Assembly: GCF_026230105.1 (NCBI RefSeq)
Contig: NC_079479.1
Location: 34,751,385 to 34,815,384, forward strand
Length of the DNA: 64,000 bases
Origin: Diorhabda sublineata
Taxonomy: Eukaryota; Arthropoda; Insecta; Coleoptera; Chrysomelidae
Reading direction: 5' to 3'
Each line of letters begins with the position of its first letter. Position 1 is the stretch's first letter. Shown here piece after piece: positions 22,931 to 35,315 of this stretch. The translations under genes were made by a program, and so were the position numbers. The notes beneath the pieces are model-generated. The model searched no databases. It had not been told where the DNA came from and saw only the letters and a program-made list of their open reading frames with translations.

Positions 22931-24900
22931 AATTGACCCAATATTTTCTTGTGGGCTCTAAGACCCCATAATCATATTAGAAGTTATCCTTTAGGCTCTA
23001 AGATCCATTATTTGTTATCCTGTAGCTCCTGGTGCCCAATTTTAGTTCTAAAATTGATGCCGTAGGCTCTAAAGCTCAATATTATTGTTCAAAGTAATCC
23101 TGTAGGCTCAAAAATCATTCTCTAAACTTTAAAGACCCAATATTCACACCAAAAGTAATCTCATGTTTTCTGAGACCCAATTTTTGTGCTTATACGACTC
23201 CTGTGGGTTCTAATGACACAATATTAATACAAAAACTATTCTTGTGGGTTCTCTGAGCCAATATTGATGCTAGAAGTTATCCTTTAGGAACTAACATCCA
23301 TTATTCGTTATCCTGTAGCTCCTGGTGCCCAATCATTGTTCTATAATGGATCCCGTAGACTCTAAAGCTCAATATTATTGTTCAAAGTAATCCTGTAGGC
23401 TCAAAAATCATCCTCTAAACTTTAAAGACCCAATATTCACACCAAAAGTAATCTCATGTTTTCTGAGACCAAATTTTTGTACTTATATTACTCCTGTGGG
23501 TTCTAATGACCCAATATTAATACAAAAACTATTCTTGTGGGTTCTCTGAGCCAATATTGATGCTAGAAGTTATCCTTTAGGAATTAACATCCATTATTCG
23601 TTATCCTGTAGCTCCTGGTGCCCAATCATTGTTCTATAATGGATCCCGTAGACTCTAAAGCTCAATATTATTGTTCAAAGAAATCCTGTAGGCTCAAAAA
23701 TCATTCTCTAAACTTTAAAGACCCAATATTCACACCAAAAGTAATCTCATGTTTTCTGAGACCCAATTTTTGTGCTTATACGACTCCTGTGGGTTCTAAT
23801 GACACAATATTAATACAAAAGCTATTCTTGTGGGTTCTCTGAGCCAATATTGATGCTAGAAGTTATCCTTTAGGAACTAACATCCATTATTCGTTATCCT
23901 GTAGCTCCTGGTGCCCAATCATTGTTCTATAATGGATCCCGTAGGCTCTAAAGCTCAATATTATTGTTTAAAGTAATCCTGTAGGCTCAAAAATCATCCT
24001 CTAAACTTTAAAGACCCAATATTCACACCAAAAGTAATCTCATGTTTTCTGAGACCCAATTTTTATGCTTATACGACTCCTGTGGGTTCTAATGACACAA
24101 TATTAATACAAAAACTATTCTTATGGGTTCTCTGAGCCAATATTGATGCTAGAAGTTATCCTTTAGGAACTAACATCCATTATTCGTTATCCTGTAGCTC
24201 CTGGTGCCCAATCATTGTTCTATAATGGATCCCGTAGACTCTAAAGCTCAATATTATTGTTCAAAGAAATCCTGTAGGCTCAAAAATCATTCTCTAAACT
24301 TTAAAGACCCAATATTCACACCAAAAGTAATCTCATGTTTTCTGATACCCAATTTTTATGCTTATACGACTCCTGTGGGTTCTAATGACCCAATATTAAT
24401 ACAAAAACTATTCTTGTGGGTTCTCTGAGCCAATATTGATGCTAGAAGTTATCCTTTAGGAACTAACATCCATTATTCGTTATCCTGTAGCTCCTGGTGC
24501 CCAATCATTGTTCTATAATGGATCCCGTAGACTCTAAAGCTCAATATTATTGTTCAAAGTAATCCTGTAGGCTCAAAAATCATTCTCTAAACTTTAAAGA
24601 CCCAATATTCACACCAAAAGTAATCTCATGTTTTCTGAGACCAAATTTTTGTACTTATATTACTCCTGTGGGTTCTAATGACCCAATATTAATACAAAAA
24701 CTATTCTTGTGGGTTCTCTGAGCCAATATTGATGCTAGAAGTTATCCTTTAGGAACTAACATCCATTATTCGTTATTCTGTAGCTCCTGGTGCCCAATCA
24801 TTGTTCTATAATGGATCCCGTAGGCTCTAAAGCTCAATATTATTGTTCAAAGTTGAAAAATCAAAACTTTAAAGACTCAATATTCATACCAAAATAATCT
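22931..24900. repeat. 293-bp satellite array, inverted relative to the 303-bp array
   Basis: The phrase CCTGTAGCTCCTGGTGCCC recurs at 23021, 23312, 23605, 23898, 24191 and 24484, with a variant at 24777: 293 bp apart after a first 291-bp step. Its reverse complement closely matches the diverged right flank of the first array (21,420-21,680), for example GGATAACTTCTAGCAT and AACAATAATATTGAGCTTT. Monomers with GAAATCC and GTAATCC variants partly alternate. Confidence 0.93.
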
Positions 24901-25685
24901 TATAGCAAACTTTTTGGCTGGAATATTTCGAAGAAATCGTATAAATACAGTTTCGACCAATAGAAATGCATTTATGCTTACTATTCGATGTTTTCATTGG
25001 TAAACAGTGGAGATGATGAGTCCACGTGGACTGACGATGTTTACCGAATTTTATACGGGGAGTAAATATTATTTTTCATTTCTTAGTTTGGTATTCGGTG
25101 CTTGTTTGACTGGACTCTTTTCTACATTTTATTCTCGTAAGGACCTTTGTAGTGTATTGTAGTGTATATAAAGAGCTCCATCAGGATGCTGTAACTTATT
25201 TCGATGTCTCAAAAGTCTTCCTACTAGTATTAGTGTTCGTTATTAGAAACAGTTTGAAAATTATGATTATAAGTAACTTGTTTTCGTTAATACGAATAGT
25301 TTTGTGCGAAATATTTATTTCAAATTGAACTTTTTTAACGAATTAGTCCCGCATTGCGTCCCATTCCTTTAATCTCGGTTATTTTACAAAATAATCTCGT
25401 ATTATAAAGCTCGAAAATTGCATTTATGGCAGGAAAATAATTCAGGAACAACCGAATCCACTTTGATGAACACATTTGATACATATCCACAATTTAGATT
25501 AAACATAATTTCTGAAAAACAAACTTGTTTTACCAGAGTTTCGAAATATAGATTTTCACAACTTCAAACCGAGTGAATTTTTCACAAATGTTAAAATAAC
25601 ATAGAAATGGCTGATTTAGTTCAGTCTATGGATTTGAATCTTCGTCAAATCGACATTCAAGTTTAACTTGATTGGAAAATCCCTT
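24901..25685. other. Unassigned sequence with a 12-bp palindrome
   Basis: No gene seen. GTCCACGTGGAC (25020-25031) is a perfect palindrome preceded by GATGATGA. I considered and rejected a hammerhead ribozyme here. Confidence 0.5.
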
Positions 25686-25689
25686 CAAA

Positions 25690-26735
25690 TCGTGTGACTA
25701 AATAAGAAAAACACGTTTTTTTCGCCAAAAATCGATTTCATTCATCTATAATCTCCAATACAATCATTCCAACGCTTCTTTAACTTCTGGATGCCGTGCT
25801 TGTACAAGGAATTGTCTTCTGCATCAAAATATTCAACAGTTTCATCAATTCCTTCTCCATTTCATCCAAATTTCCTATCGGCGATCAATTTTTTGATATT
25901 AGTAGTCACTGGGGGTGAGATCTGGACTATACGGTGGCTGAGGAAGCACTACGAAGTGTAATTCGTTCAATTTTTCAATAATTGCCGTCAACTTGTGAAT
26001 CTCTCCCTTTTGGAGGTAGTTAATGGACAATATTCCATGCTCATACCAAAATACTGAAGCCTTAAATCGATTTCAGTCATCTATAATCTCCAATACAATC
26101 ATTCCAACGCTTCTTTAACTTCTGGATGCCGTGCTTGTACAAGGAATTGTCTTCTGCATCAAAATATTCAACAGTTTCATCAATTCCTTCTCCATTTCAT
26201 CCAAATTTCCTATCGGCGATCAATTTTTTGATATTAGTAGTCACTGGGGGTGAGATCTGGACTATACGGTGGCTGAGGAAGCACTACGAAGTGTAATTCG
26301 TTCAATTTTTCAATAATTGCCGTCAACTTGTGAATCTCTCCCTTTTGGAGGTAGTTAATGGACAATATTCCATGCTCATATCAAAATACTGAAGCCTTAA
26401 ATCGATTTCAGTCATCTATAATCTCCAATACAATCATTCCAACGCTTCTTTAACTTCTGGATGCCGTGCTTGTACAAGGAATTGTCTTCTGCATCAAAAT
26501 ATTCAACAGTTTCATCAATTCCTTCTTCATTTCAGCCAAATTTCCTAGCGGCGATCAATTTTTTGATATCAGTAGTCACTGGGGGTCTGATCTGGACTAT
26601 ACGATGGCTGAGGAAGCACTACGAAGTGTAATTCGTTCAATTTTTCAATAATTGCCGTCAACTTGTGAATCTCTCCCTTTTGGAGGTAGTTAATGGACAA
26701 TATTCCATGCTCATACCAAAATACTGAAGCCTTAA
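25690..26735 (-). repeat. 335-bp x 3 tandem copies of a mariner transposase C-terminal fragment
   Basis: The phrase CTATAATCTCCAATACAATC begins at 25746, 26081 and 26416, exactly 335 bp apart, with almost identical monomers. On the minus strand, across frames, they encode PPYSPDLTPSDY, then GNLDEMEKELMKL in one frame and, in others, DAEDNSLYKHGIQKLKKRWN followed by DCIGDYR. This is the C-terminus of a DD34D mariner transposase, ending about 10 nt before a terminal-repeat-like end (CGTGTGACTAAATAAGAAAA) at 25.69 kb. The third copy continues into further transposase sequence. Confidence 0.88.
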
Positions 26736-26900
26736 CCTTCCCAGTTGATTGTTGTGCCTTTGGACGCTTCGGACTTGGTTAACCGGCTGGAGTTTTGATT
26801 CCATAGTGAAGAGATGGATCCATGTTTCATTCTTTGTAACATACCGATGCAAAAAATCTGATTTATTAAGCGTAAATACATTGTTTTGAAAATAACAAAC
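26736..26900 (-). pseudogene. Mariner transposase fragment (first catalytic Asp region), upstream part of the same element
   Basis: Minus-strand reading FLHRYVTKNETWIHLFTMES matches FxxRxVTxDETWIHxFTPES. The first catalytic aspartate (VTxDETW) is replaced by Asn here. RSVQRHNNQLGRL and degraded sequence follow. It joins the third 335-bp copy, so the triplication lies inside a single element. Confidence 0.8.
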
Positions 26901-27755
26901 GTAGCTTCGCTAAAATGGCTGTTACTTTCTTATTCTTCAAGAATTTTTTTCTATAAATTCAACTAAACTTTGCTGAGCGTGACACGCAGTGACGGTTCGT
27001 TAAAAAACCGAGTTAAGCAGACGAACACAGCCTGCTCTTAAACGGAAGTGACGTCATAATAGGTCGGTCATGTCGAATGTCAGCTGTCAGTAGCGGCATC
27101 TGTCAGTAGTGCTACCATTTTAAGTATTATACGAGGGTTTTTGTTTTTTTCAATCTTCGATCGCAATGGCGAGGAAAGCAATAGGTGATTGGTGTGTGTA
27201 ATAAGCGACTGCGCATAATAAGATGGCTGTCGCCATTAATTCTCCTCGAAAAGATTATAATTATGCTTTTTCTAAATAAAAAAAAATGTATATTTATAGT
27301 TTAAACATCCGGTATGATTTAGTGTGCTAGTTTAGAGATTCTTAGTGAATCGCCCTGTATACATACATGATGGCTCTCGTAATTATTCCGTATAACTAAT
27401 AAGTTATTGTGTAATTTGGTTGGCTGTTTGATTATAAAGTTGAAAATAAAATTATTATCTTTGAAACGAAATCGTTAAACGGTTTTAACTTTCCATTTGT
27501 TGAATTCACTTAGTTAATTCGAGCATATTTTAATTAAATTCCAAACTGTACGAAATTTAATAATTCACTCGTTGAACAAGAAATTTTAGTATGAATAACT
27601 GTGGATTAAATAAACAGCAACAGCATAAAATGTTGTGATATGCACGAATAATTCCAAATCGATTTAGAATAATATTAAATACATTAAAGAATTTGTTGAT
27701 TATTACGAGGGTCTCGGGCAACTTTCGTAGGATTAAACACTAAATTGGGCGCTTC
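26901..27755. other. Unassigned AT-rich sequence
   Basis: No gene seen. Two TACGAGGG phrases (about 27,131 and 27,708) recall mariner termini, but nothing internal supports an element. Confidence 0.45.
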
Positions 27756-27759
27756 TGAT

Positions 27760-29390
27760 TTTCTAGATTCTCAGAGGGTTTTGGAAATTTTGAAACTTGT
27801 AACTCAATAAATTTTGAAAAGCGAATAACTCGAAAACTAAGAGGAATTCGTAAAAAACTACCCTAACAAAAAATGTTGAGCACAAATTTTTCTACAAAAA
27901 AGGTTTCCAGTGATTTTCACGTTAGAGCCTCTATTTCTGAGTAAATCGCCCTCAACTTCGAAAGCCGGAGCCTGAGTTATTCGCGATTTAAAATGTTTTT
28001 GAGCGTTCAAACCAATTTTATATTGAAAATTTTGATGTTAGAAAAAAATGCTTCGAAACCAATTTGTAGAGAATTTTGTGCTGCACATTTTTTGTCTCGG
28101 CACATTTTTTCGCATTCCTCGTAGTTTTCGAGTTATTCGCTATGCAAAATATTTTTTAGTGTATAAACCTGTTTTAAGGGGAAAATTTTGAGGTTAGGAA
28201 CAAATACTTAGAATACTTTTTTGTAGAGAATTTTGTGCTCTAGATTTTTTGTTATGACAGTTTTTTTTTAATTCTTAATATTTTTCGAGTTATCCGCAAT
28301 TCAAAATGTTTTTGAGTACAGGAAACCATGAAAATTTTTAGGTTATGAAAAAATTCTTGAAGACCAATCCATAGAGAATTTTATGCTGTACATTTTTTAC
28401 TCCAGCACATTTTTTCGAATTCCTCGTAATTTTCGAGTTATTCGCGATTCAAAATATTTTTGAGTGTATAAACCTGTTTTAAGGTGAAAATTTTGAGGTT
28501 AGGTACAAATACGTAGAATACTTTTTTGTAGAGAATTTTGTGCTCTAGATTTTTTGTTCCGGCAGTTTTTTTCCAATTCTTCATAGTTTTCGAGTTATCC
28601 GCAATTCAAAATGTTTTTGAGTACAGGAAACCATGAAAATTTTTAGGTTATGAAAAAATTCTTGAAGACCAATCCATAGAGAATTTTATGCTGTACATTT
28701 TTTGCTCCAGCACATTTTTTCGAATTCCTCGTAGGTTTCGAGTTATTCGCGATTCAAAATATTTTTGAGTGTATAAACCTGTTTTAAGGGGAAAATTTTG
28801 AGGTTAGGAACAAATACTTAGAATACTTTTTTGTAGAGAATTTTGTACTCTAGATTTTTTGTTACGGCAGTTTTTTTCCAATTCTTCATAGTTTTCGAGT
28901 TATCCGCAATTCAAAATGTTTTTGATTCCAGGAACCCATGAAAATTTTTAGGTTATGAAAAAATTCTTGAAGACAAACCTATAGAGAATTTTATGCTGCA
29001 CATTTTCTGTTCCAGCACATTTTTTCGAATTCGTCGTAGGTTTCGAGTTATTCGCGATTCAAAATATTTTTGAGTGTATAAACCCGTTTTAAGGGGAAAA
29101 TTTTGAGGTTAGGAACAAATACCTACAATACTTTTTTGTAGAGAATTTTTTACTCCATATTTTTTGTTCCGGCAGTTTTTTTCGAATTCTTCATAGTTTT
29201 CGAGTTATCCGCAATTCAAAATGTTTTTGATTCCAGGAACCCGTGAAAATTTTTAGGTTATGAAAAAATTCTTGAAGACCAATCTATAGAGAATTTTGTT
29301 CTGTACATTTTTTCTTCCAGTACTTTTTTTCAAATTCGTCACAGTTTTCGAGTTATTCGCGTTTCAAAAGTGCCAAAATTTCGTAAATTC
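27760..29390. repeat. 305-bp satellite array (two ~152-bp half-units), inverted at its left edge
   Basis: GTGTATAAACC recurs about 305 bp apart (about 28,158, 28,463, 28,768 and 29,073). Each unit has two related halves: one with TTTTCGAGTTATTCGCGATTC, the other with TTTTCGAGTTATCCGCAATTC. At 27,818-27,855 the same motif is on the opposite strand (GCGAATAACTCGAAAACTAA). Confidence 0.9.
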
Positions 29391-30117
29391 AAACTTATAC
29401 TCAGGAAGTCATTTTACCCGGTATCTGCAACTACAAACTACATTAGAAAAGTGAGGTTATGTTTGACATTTATACGATGACATTTGACAACTAATTTTGA
29501 GGAATATAATTGTCAATATGAAGATTCACGTCGTATACCACAAACCACTTGTTCGCACCAGATAAATCTTGTTCGAACCGAATCTTCTTAACAGGAAGTT
29601 ATAGAATCGCTTTTGTAGAAGCTCCAAACAATTATTTTCATGAATCTACAAGGGGTAGTTGATGTGATCTCTATTCAAACTTTTTTAAAACTATGCAATC
29701 CGTACTTGAGTACCAATATCGTTGTTAAAGATTAGTTCGATAAAGTTTATATAATTCTTTTATTTAATTACACCATAGAACCGTGTAAATCTCCAATAGA
29801 AAAATATTCTGTTTCCGTATCAAGTTCTAATATCAGCCAAGTGTAACGAACACATTTTTTTGTATAGTAGGTACTTTCTTTCCTAGTACTATACAGACAT
29901 ATGATACAAATAAAATTCTCCAAGAAATAAATGTGTTTGTTGTTAGAGAAAGTACAAATATGAGGGCGGACGTTTTAATTATACAAATCTACGATAAATA
30001 CATAGTTGTCCTTGAAATTATTTCTGTAATAATACGACTTTTTGTCACATTTTTCTTTTTTATATAAAGGAGATCATTTTGAATCTTACACCAAGTCGTA
30101 GAATTTTTGTTTAAACG
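29391..30117. other. Unassigned AT-rich sequence
   Basis: No gene or repeat family recognised. Confidence 0.5.
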
Positions 30118-30600
30118 TTTCGAAATGTACGTTTTCGAGGATGGTCACAGAAATACCTGGCCTGACCTACAGATGGCGGTAGTTTCTTGAAAACTATCAC
30201 TGTATTAGAAAGTATGAAGACGCCATGTTGTTTAGTATTTGTTTGACAGCCATCAATAGTGAACGTTTTCAGTAAATTTGGAAACATCGTTATGTGATAC
30301 AAAACTTTTATTTAAAAGGCCTTAGCCTAATCAATATGAAATCTGAACTAGATTCTACTCTAAATGAGACTGTAACTGAAGTTTAGACGAGACCGTATGA
30401 TTTGCGAAGACCAGCAACTCAGTGGTCGACCAAATGAGGTGACGAATCCAGAAATGTTGAAGAAAAAAACCACTGGATGATCGTCGACTGGAAATGACCG
30501 AGCTAGCAGACATATTAGGCATTTCAAAAAGTGTGTTACATCGCATACCAACTGTAAATTTCGACATGCGGAAGATGAATGCCCCGATTTTTAACAAATA
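30118..30600 (+). pseudogene. Mariner-like element remnant: 5' end plus N-terminal transposase
   Basis: Starts with a terminal-repeat-like CGAGGATGGTCACAGAAATACC, shares GATGGCGGTAG and GAAGACGCCATGTTGTTT with the copy at 7.8 kb, and then encodes, across frameshifts, SGRPNEVTNPEMLKK, then RRLEMTELADILGISKSVLH and a following RI, then NFDMRKM. That is the second helix-turn-helix of a mariner transposase (xxIADxLGISxxxVHxIL). It is cut off where the 152-bp satellite begins; no catalytic domain remains. Confidence 0.85.
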
Positions 30601-32960
30601 GTGTAAACCCTATAGGAAACGAGTTATTTGCGAAAAATATGTAAAAAATCGATTTTTCTGACTTTTAATTCGGTTTTTTTGACTTTTGAATCACTTTTTT
30701 TGACTTTTGAATGGAATTTTTTTTACTTTTGACCCCCGATTTTTAACAAATAGCGTAAACCCCATAGGAAACGAATTATTTGCAAAAAATGTGTAAAAAT
30801 TCGATTTTTTTGACTTTTGAATCGATTTTCTTGACTTTTGAATCAATTTTTTTAACTTTTGCATGGACTTTTTTTACTTTTGACCCCCAATTTTTAACAA
30901 ATAGCGCAAACCCCATAGGAAACGAATTATTTGCGAAAAATTTGTAAAAAAACGATTTTTTTTTGACTTTTGAATCGATTTTTTTGTTATTTGAATCACT
31001 TTTTTTGACTTTTGAATGGAATTTTTTTTACTTTTGACCCCCGATTTTTAACAAATAGCGTAAACCCCATAGGAAACGAGTTATTTGCGAAAAATATGTA
31101 AAAAATCGATTTTTTTGACTTTTGAATCGATTTTCTTGACTTTTGAATCAATTTTTTTGACTTTTGAATGGACTTTTTTTACTTTTGACCCCCGATTTTT
31201 AACAAATAGCGTAAACCCCATAGGAAACGAATTATTTATAAAAAATGTGTAAAAATTCGATTTTTTTGACTTTTGAATCGATTTTTTTGACTTTTGAATC
31301 ACTTTTTTTAACTTTTGCATGGACTTTTTTTATTTTTGACCCCCAATTTTTAACAAATAGCGCAAACCCCATAGGAAACGAATTATTTGCGAAAAATTTG
31401 TAAAAAAAACGATTTTTTTTTGACTTTTGAATCGATTTTTTTGTTATTTGAATCACTTTTTTTGACTTTTGAATGGAATTTTTTTTACTTTTGACCCCCG
31501 ATTTTTAACAAATAGCGTAAACCCCATAGGAAACGAGTTATTTGCGAAAAATATGTAAAAAATCGATTTTTTTGACTTTTGAATCGATTTTCTTGACTTT
31601 TGAATCAATTTTTTTGACTTTTGAATGGACTTTTTTTACTTTTGACCCCCGATTTTTAACAAATAGCGTAAACCCCATAGGAAACGAATTATTTGCAAAA
31701 AATGTGTAAAAATTCGATTTTTTTGACTTTTGAATCGATTTTTTTGACTTTTGAATCACTTTTTTTAACTTTTGCATGGACTTTTTTTATTTTTGACCCC
31801 CAATTTTTAACAAATAGCGCAAACCCCATAGGAAACGAATTATTTGCGAAAAATTTGTAAAAAAACGATTTTTTTTTGACTTTTGAATCGATTTTTTTGT
31901 TATTTGAATCACTTTTTTTGACTTTTGAATGGAATTTTTTTTACTTTTGACCCCCGATTTTTAACAAATAGCGTAAACCCCATAGGAAACGAGTTATTTG
32001 CGAAAAATATGTAAAAAATCGATTTTTTTGACTTTTGAATCGATTTTCTTGACTTTTGAATCAATTTTTTTGACTTTTGAATGGACTTTTTTTACTTTTG
32101 ACCCCCGATTTTTAACAAATAGCGTAAACCCCATAGGAAACGAATTATTTGCAAAAAATGTGTAAAAATTCGATTTTTTTGACTTTTGAATCGATTTTTT
32201 TGACTTTTGAATCACTTTTTTTAACTTTTGCATGGACTTTTTTTATTTTTGACCCCCAATTTTTAACAAATAGCGCAAACCCCATAGGAAACGAATTATT
32301 TGCGAAAAATTTGTAAAAAAACGATTTTTTTTTGACTTTTGAATCGATTTTTTTGTTATTTGAATCACTTTTTTTGACTTTTGAATGGAATTTTTTTTAC
32401 TTTTGACCCCCGATTTTTAACAAATAGCGTAAACCCCATAGGAAACGAGTTATTTGCGAAAAATATGTAAAAAATCGATTTTTTTTGACTTTTGAATCGA
32501 TTTTCTTGACTTTTGAATCAATTTTTTTGACTTTTGAATGGACTTTTTTTACTTTTGACCCCCGATTTTTAACAAATAGCGTAAACCCCATAGGAAACGA
32601 ATTATTTGCAAAAAATGTGTAAAAATTCGATTTTTTTGACTTTTGAATCGATTTTCTTGACTTTTGAATCAATTTTTTTGACTTTTGAATGGACTTTTTT
32701 ACTTTTGACCCCCGATTTTTAACAAATAGCGCAAACCCCTTAGGAAACGAGTTATTTGCGAAAAATTTGTAAAAAATCGATTTTTTTTTGACTTTTGAAT
32801 CGATTTTTTTGTTTTTTGAATCACTTTTTTTGACTTTTGAATGGAATTTTTTTTACTTTTGACCCCCGATTTTTAACAAATAGCGTAAACCCCATAGGAA
32901 ACGAATTATTTGCTAAAAATGTATAAAAATCAATTTTTTTGACTTTTGAATGAATTTTTT
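30601..32960. repeat. 152-bp satellite array with a 456-bp three-monomer higher-order repeat
   Basis: Monomers share CCCCATAGGAAACGA, TTATTTGC and several TTTTTTGACTTTTGAAT blocks. Identical positions recur at 31,081, 31,538 and 31,994 (457 and 456 bp), which is three 152-bp monomers per unit. The stacked TTTTGACTTTTGAAT blocks form an inner ~20-bp period. The open frames rich in SKVKKID are translation of this simple sequence. Confidence 0.93.
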
Positions 32961-34130
32961 TTACTTTTACTATATTTCAATGTCTAGCCTTTTGTAGATC
33001 CTAATTTCAAACTCAACGGACTTTATAACAAATTTCCATCCCTTATTTAACCCCCTAAACCAATCAACTAATACTGAACGTATTTAACAATGTTGTGATA
33101 CCAAATATCTTCAATAAAATCACAAGATTCATCAAAGTCTCTCTTTTAAAGACAAATTATCCGAGAATAACCAACAATTTAACGTCTTAATTCATTCCAA
33201 ATCTCCAACAAGCTTTTGTCGGCAAATCGATGTATAACCACAAAAACCAAACTCTGGTATGTAATGATTAATTCCAATTACCAATTCGGGAAGCATCGAT
33301 TTTGTGTCTCTAACACACCTATTGGTAAACATTCGCTTAAATTAATGTCAAATTGCAATTACTACCACAGGTATCCGATGAAATTAATTAAAAAGTCCTA
33401 AAACTTTAACGAAGTGGTTTTTCTATATTTACCAACCATAATAATGCAGAGCACTGGACAAAATATAATAATGGTACACCTGAACATGGTACGGAATTAA
33501 TGAAGACTTTCATGTTTGATTTCTAACGATTTTGGGGGCCAAAGGACCAAGTATTTCTTAGTTATCTTCAGGAGAGCTTTCAAATGTTTCTTCAACCATT
33601 ATCAACTAATTTTTGTATGTTTTATCTTCTTAATCTAGAGCTGAGCTCTTGGTTTACCTCGTTCTATCTAACCACGACCTGGCACACCATCTCCTGGGTG
33701 CTTTTTCCCGTCCATTACACTCCAAAAGCAAGTTTTGTTATTTCCATTTTCAAACCGCACACAAAATACTGACCTTGCAATTTTTTGCAACTTTGTTTCG
33801 CAGCATGTCAAGCGGCCTTTAGGAATATTTAAAAAAATATTTAGTGTCCTTCATACAGGATGATTTTCCTTGATGTGGTTTGGATTAACATGTTTTTTTA
33901 ATTACTTGTGTTTGGCGTTTATAATCGCGGATTTATTGATGATATTATTGGAAATATATCACTGATACAGGGTATATTAAGTATGTCATGAAAGTAACTA
34001 ATTTTGCTGATGAATTAACTCGATAGGTTACACGAAAATAGCAGGAAACCTGTAGGGTTATAAATATATAAATCGAGACGATTCATAAAGAATCAGTAAT
34101 ATTTAGTTAAAGGGGATTCAAATCACGCGC
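32961..34130. other. Unique-looking sequence splitting the 152-bp array
   Basis: About 1.2 kb of non-repetitive DNA between two blocks of the same satellite. No gene recognised; it could be an insertion or the original flank. Confidence 0.5.
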
Positions 34131-35315
34131 GTTTTACCCTCTATCTCAGAAACGATTAACCGTATGAAAACATTTTTCGAATAAAAGTTGTAGAGAATTT
34201 AATGCTCTACAATATTGATAATAAATACAAATAGCGTAAACCCCATAGGAAACGAGTTAATTGCAAAAAATGTGTAAAAAATCGATTTTTTTTTACTTTT
34301 GAATCGATTTTTTTGACTTTTGAAACAATTTTTTTGACTTTTGAATGGATTTTTTTACTTTTGATCCCCGATTTTTAACAAGTAGCGTAAGCCCAAGAGG
34401 AAACGAAAACGAGTTATTTGCGAAAAATATGTGAAAAATCGATTTTCTAAACTTTTGAATCAATTTTTTTGACTTTTGAATTGATTTTTTTGACTTTTGA
34501 ATGAATTTTTTTTACTTTTGACCCTCGATTTTCAACAAATAGCGTAAACCCCATAGAAAACGAGTTATTTGCAAAAAATGAGGAAAAATCGGTTTTTTGA
34601 CTTTTGAATCGATTTTTTTGACTTTTGAATCAATTTATTTGAAGTTTGAATGGATTTTTTTTACTTTTGACTCTCGATGTTCAACAAATAGCGTAAACCC
34701 CATAGGAAACGAGTTATTTGCAAAAAATGTGTGAAAAATCGATTTTTTAAACTTTTGAATCAATTTTTTTGACTTTTGCATCGATTTTTTTGACTTTTGA
34801 ATGGTTTTTTTTTACTTTTGACCCTCGATTTTCAAGAAATAGCGTAAACCCCATAGTAAACGAGTTATTTGCAAAAAATGTGTAAAAAATCGATTTTTTT
34901 GACTTTTGAATCAGTTTTTTTGACTTTTGAATCGTTTTTTTCTACTTTTGACCTCCGATTTTTAACAATTACCGTAAACCCCATAGGAAACGAATTATTT
35001 GCGAAAAATGTGTAAAAAATCGATTTTTTTGACTTTTGAATCAATTTGTTTGAAGTTTGAATGGATTTTTTTTACTTTTGACTCTAGATGTTCAACAAAT
35101 AGCGTAAACCCCATAGGAAACGAGTTATTTGCAAAAAATGTGTAAGAAATCGATTTTTTTGACTATTGAATCGATTTTTTTGACTTTTGAATCGATTTTT
35201 TTGACTTTTGAATCGATTTTTTTGACTTTTGAATCGATTTTTTTGACTTTTGAATCGATTTTTTTGACTTTTGAATCGATTTTTTTGACATTTGACCTCC
35301 GATTTTTAACGTTGC
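34131..35315. repeat. Diverged second block of the 152-bp satellite, with an internal 21-bp expansion
   Basis: Diverged monomers with GCGTAAACCCCATAGGAAACG. From about 35,150 to 35,288 the 21-bp motif CGATTTTTTTGACTTTTGAAT is repeated about six times head to tail. The left edge (34,140-34,215) carries TTGTAGAGAATTTAATGCTCTA, which matches the 305-bp satellite (TTGTAGAGAATTTTGTGCTCTA). Confidence 0.88.

Noticed and set aside
25005..25045. Hammerhead ribozyme (GATGATGAGTCC-ACGT-GGAC resembles the CTGATGAGTCC...GGACGAAAC core)
   Set aside because: The conserved C before TGATGA is replaced, and GAAAC after the stem is absent (TGACGATG instead), so the catalytic core is not there.
31081..32672. 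Lys-rich SKVKKID repeat proteins
   Set aside because: Translation of the low-complexity TTTTGACTTTTGAAT blocks of the 152-bp satellite; readable on either strand.
34008..34055. CTGATGA followed by CACGAAAA as a ribozyme core
   Set aside because: Only a 4-bp possible inner stem with unpaired bases at both joints and no supporting outer stems.
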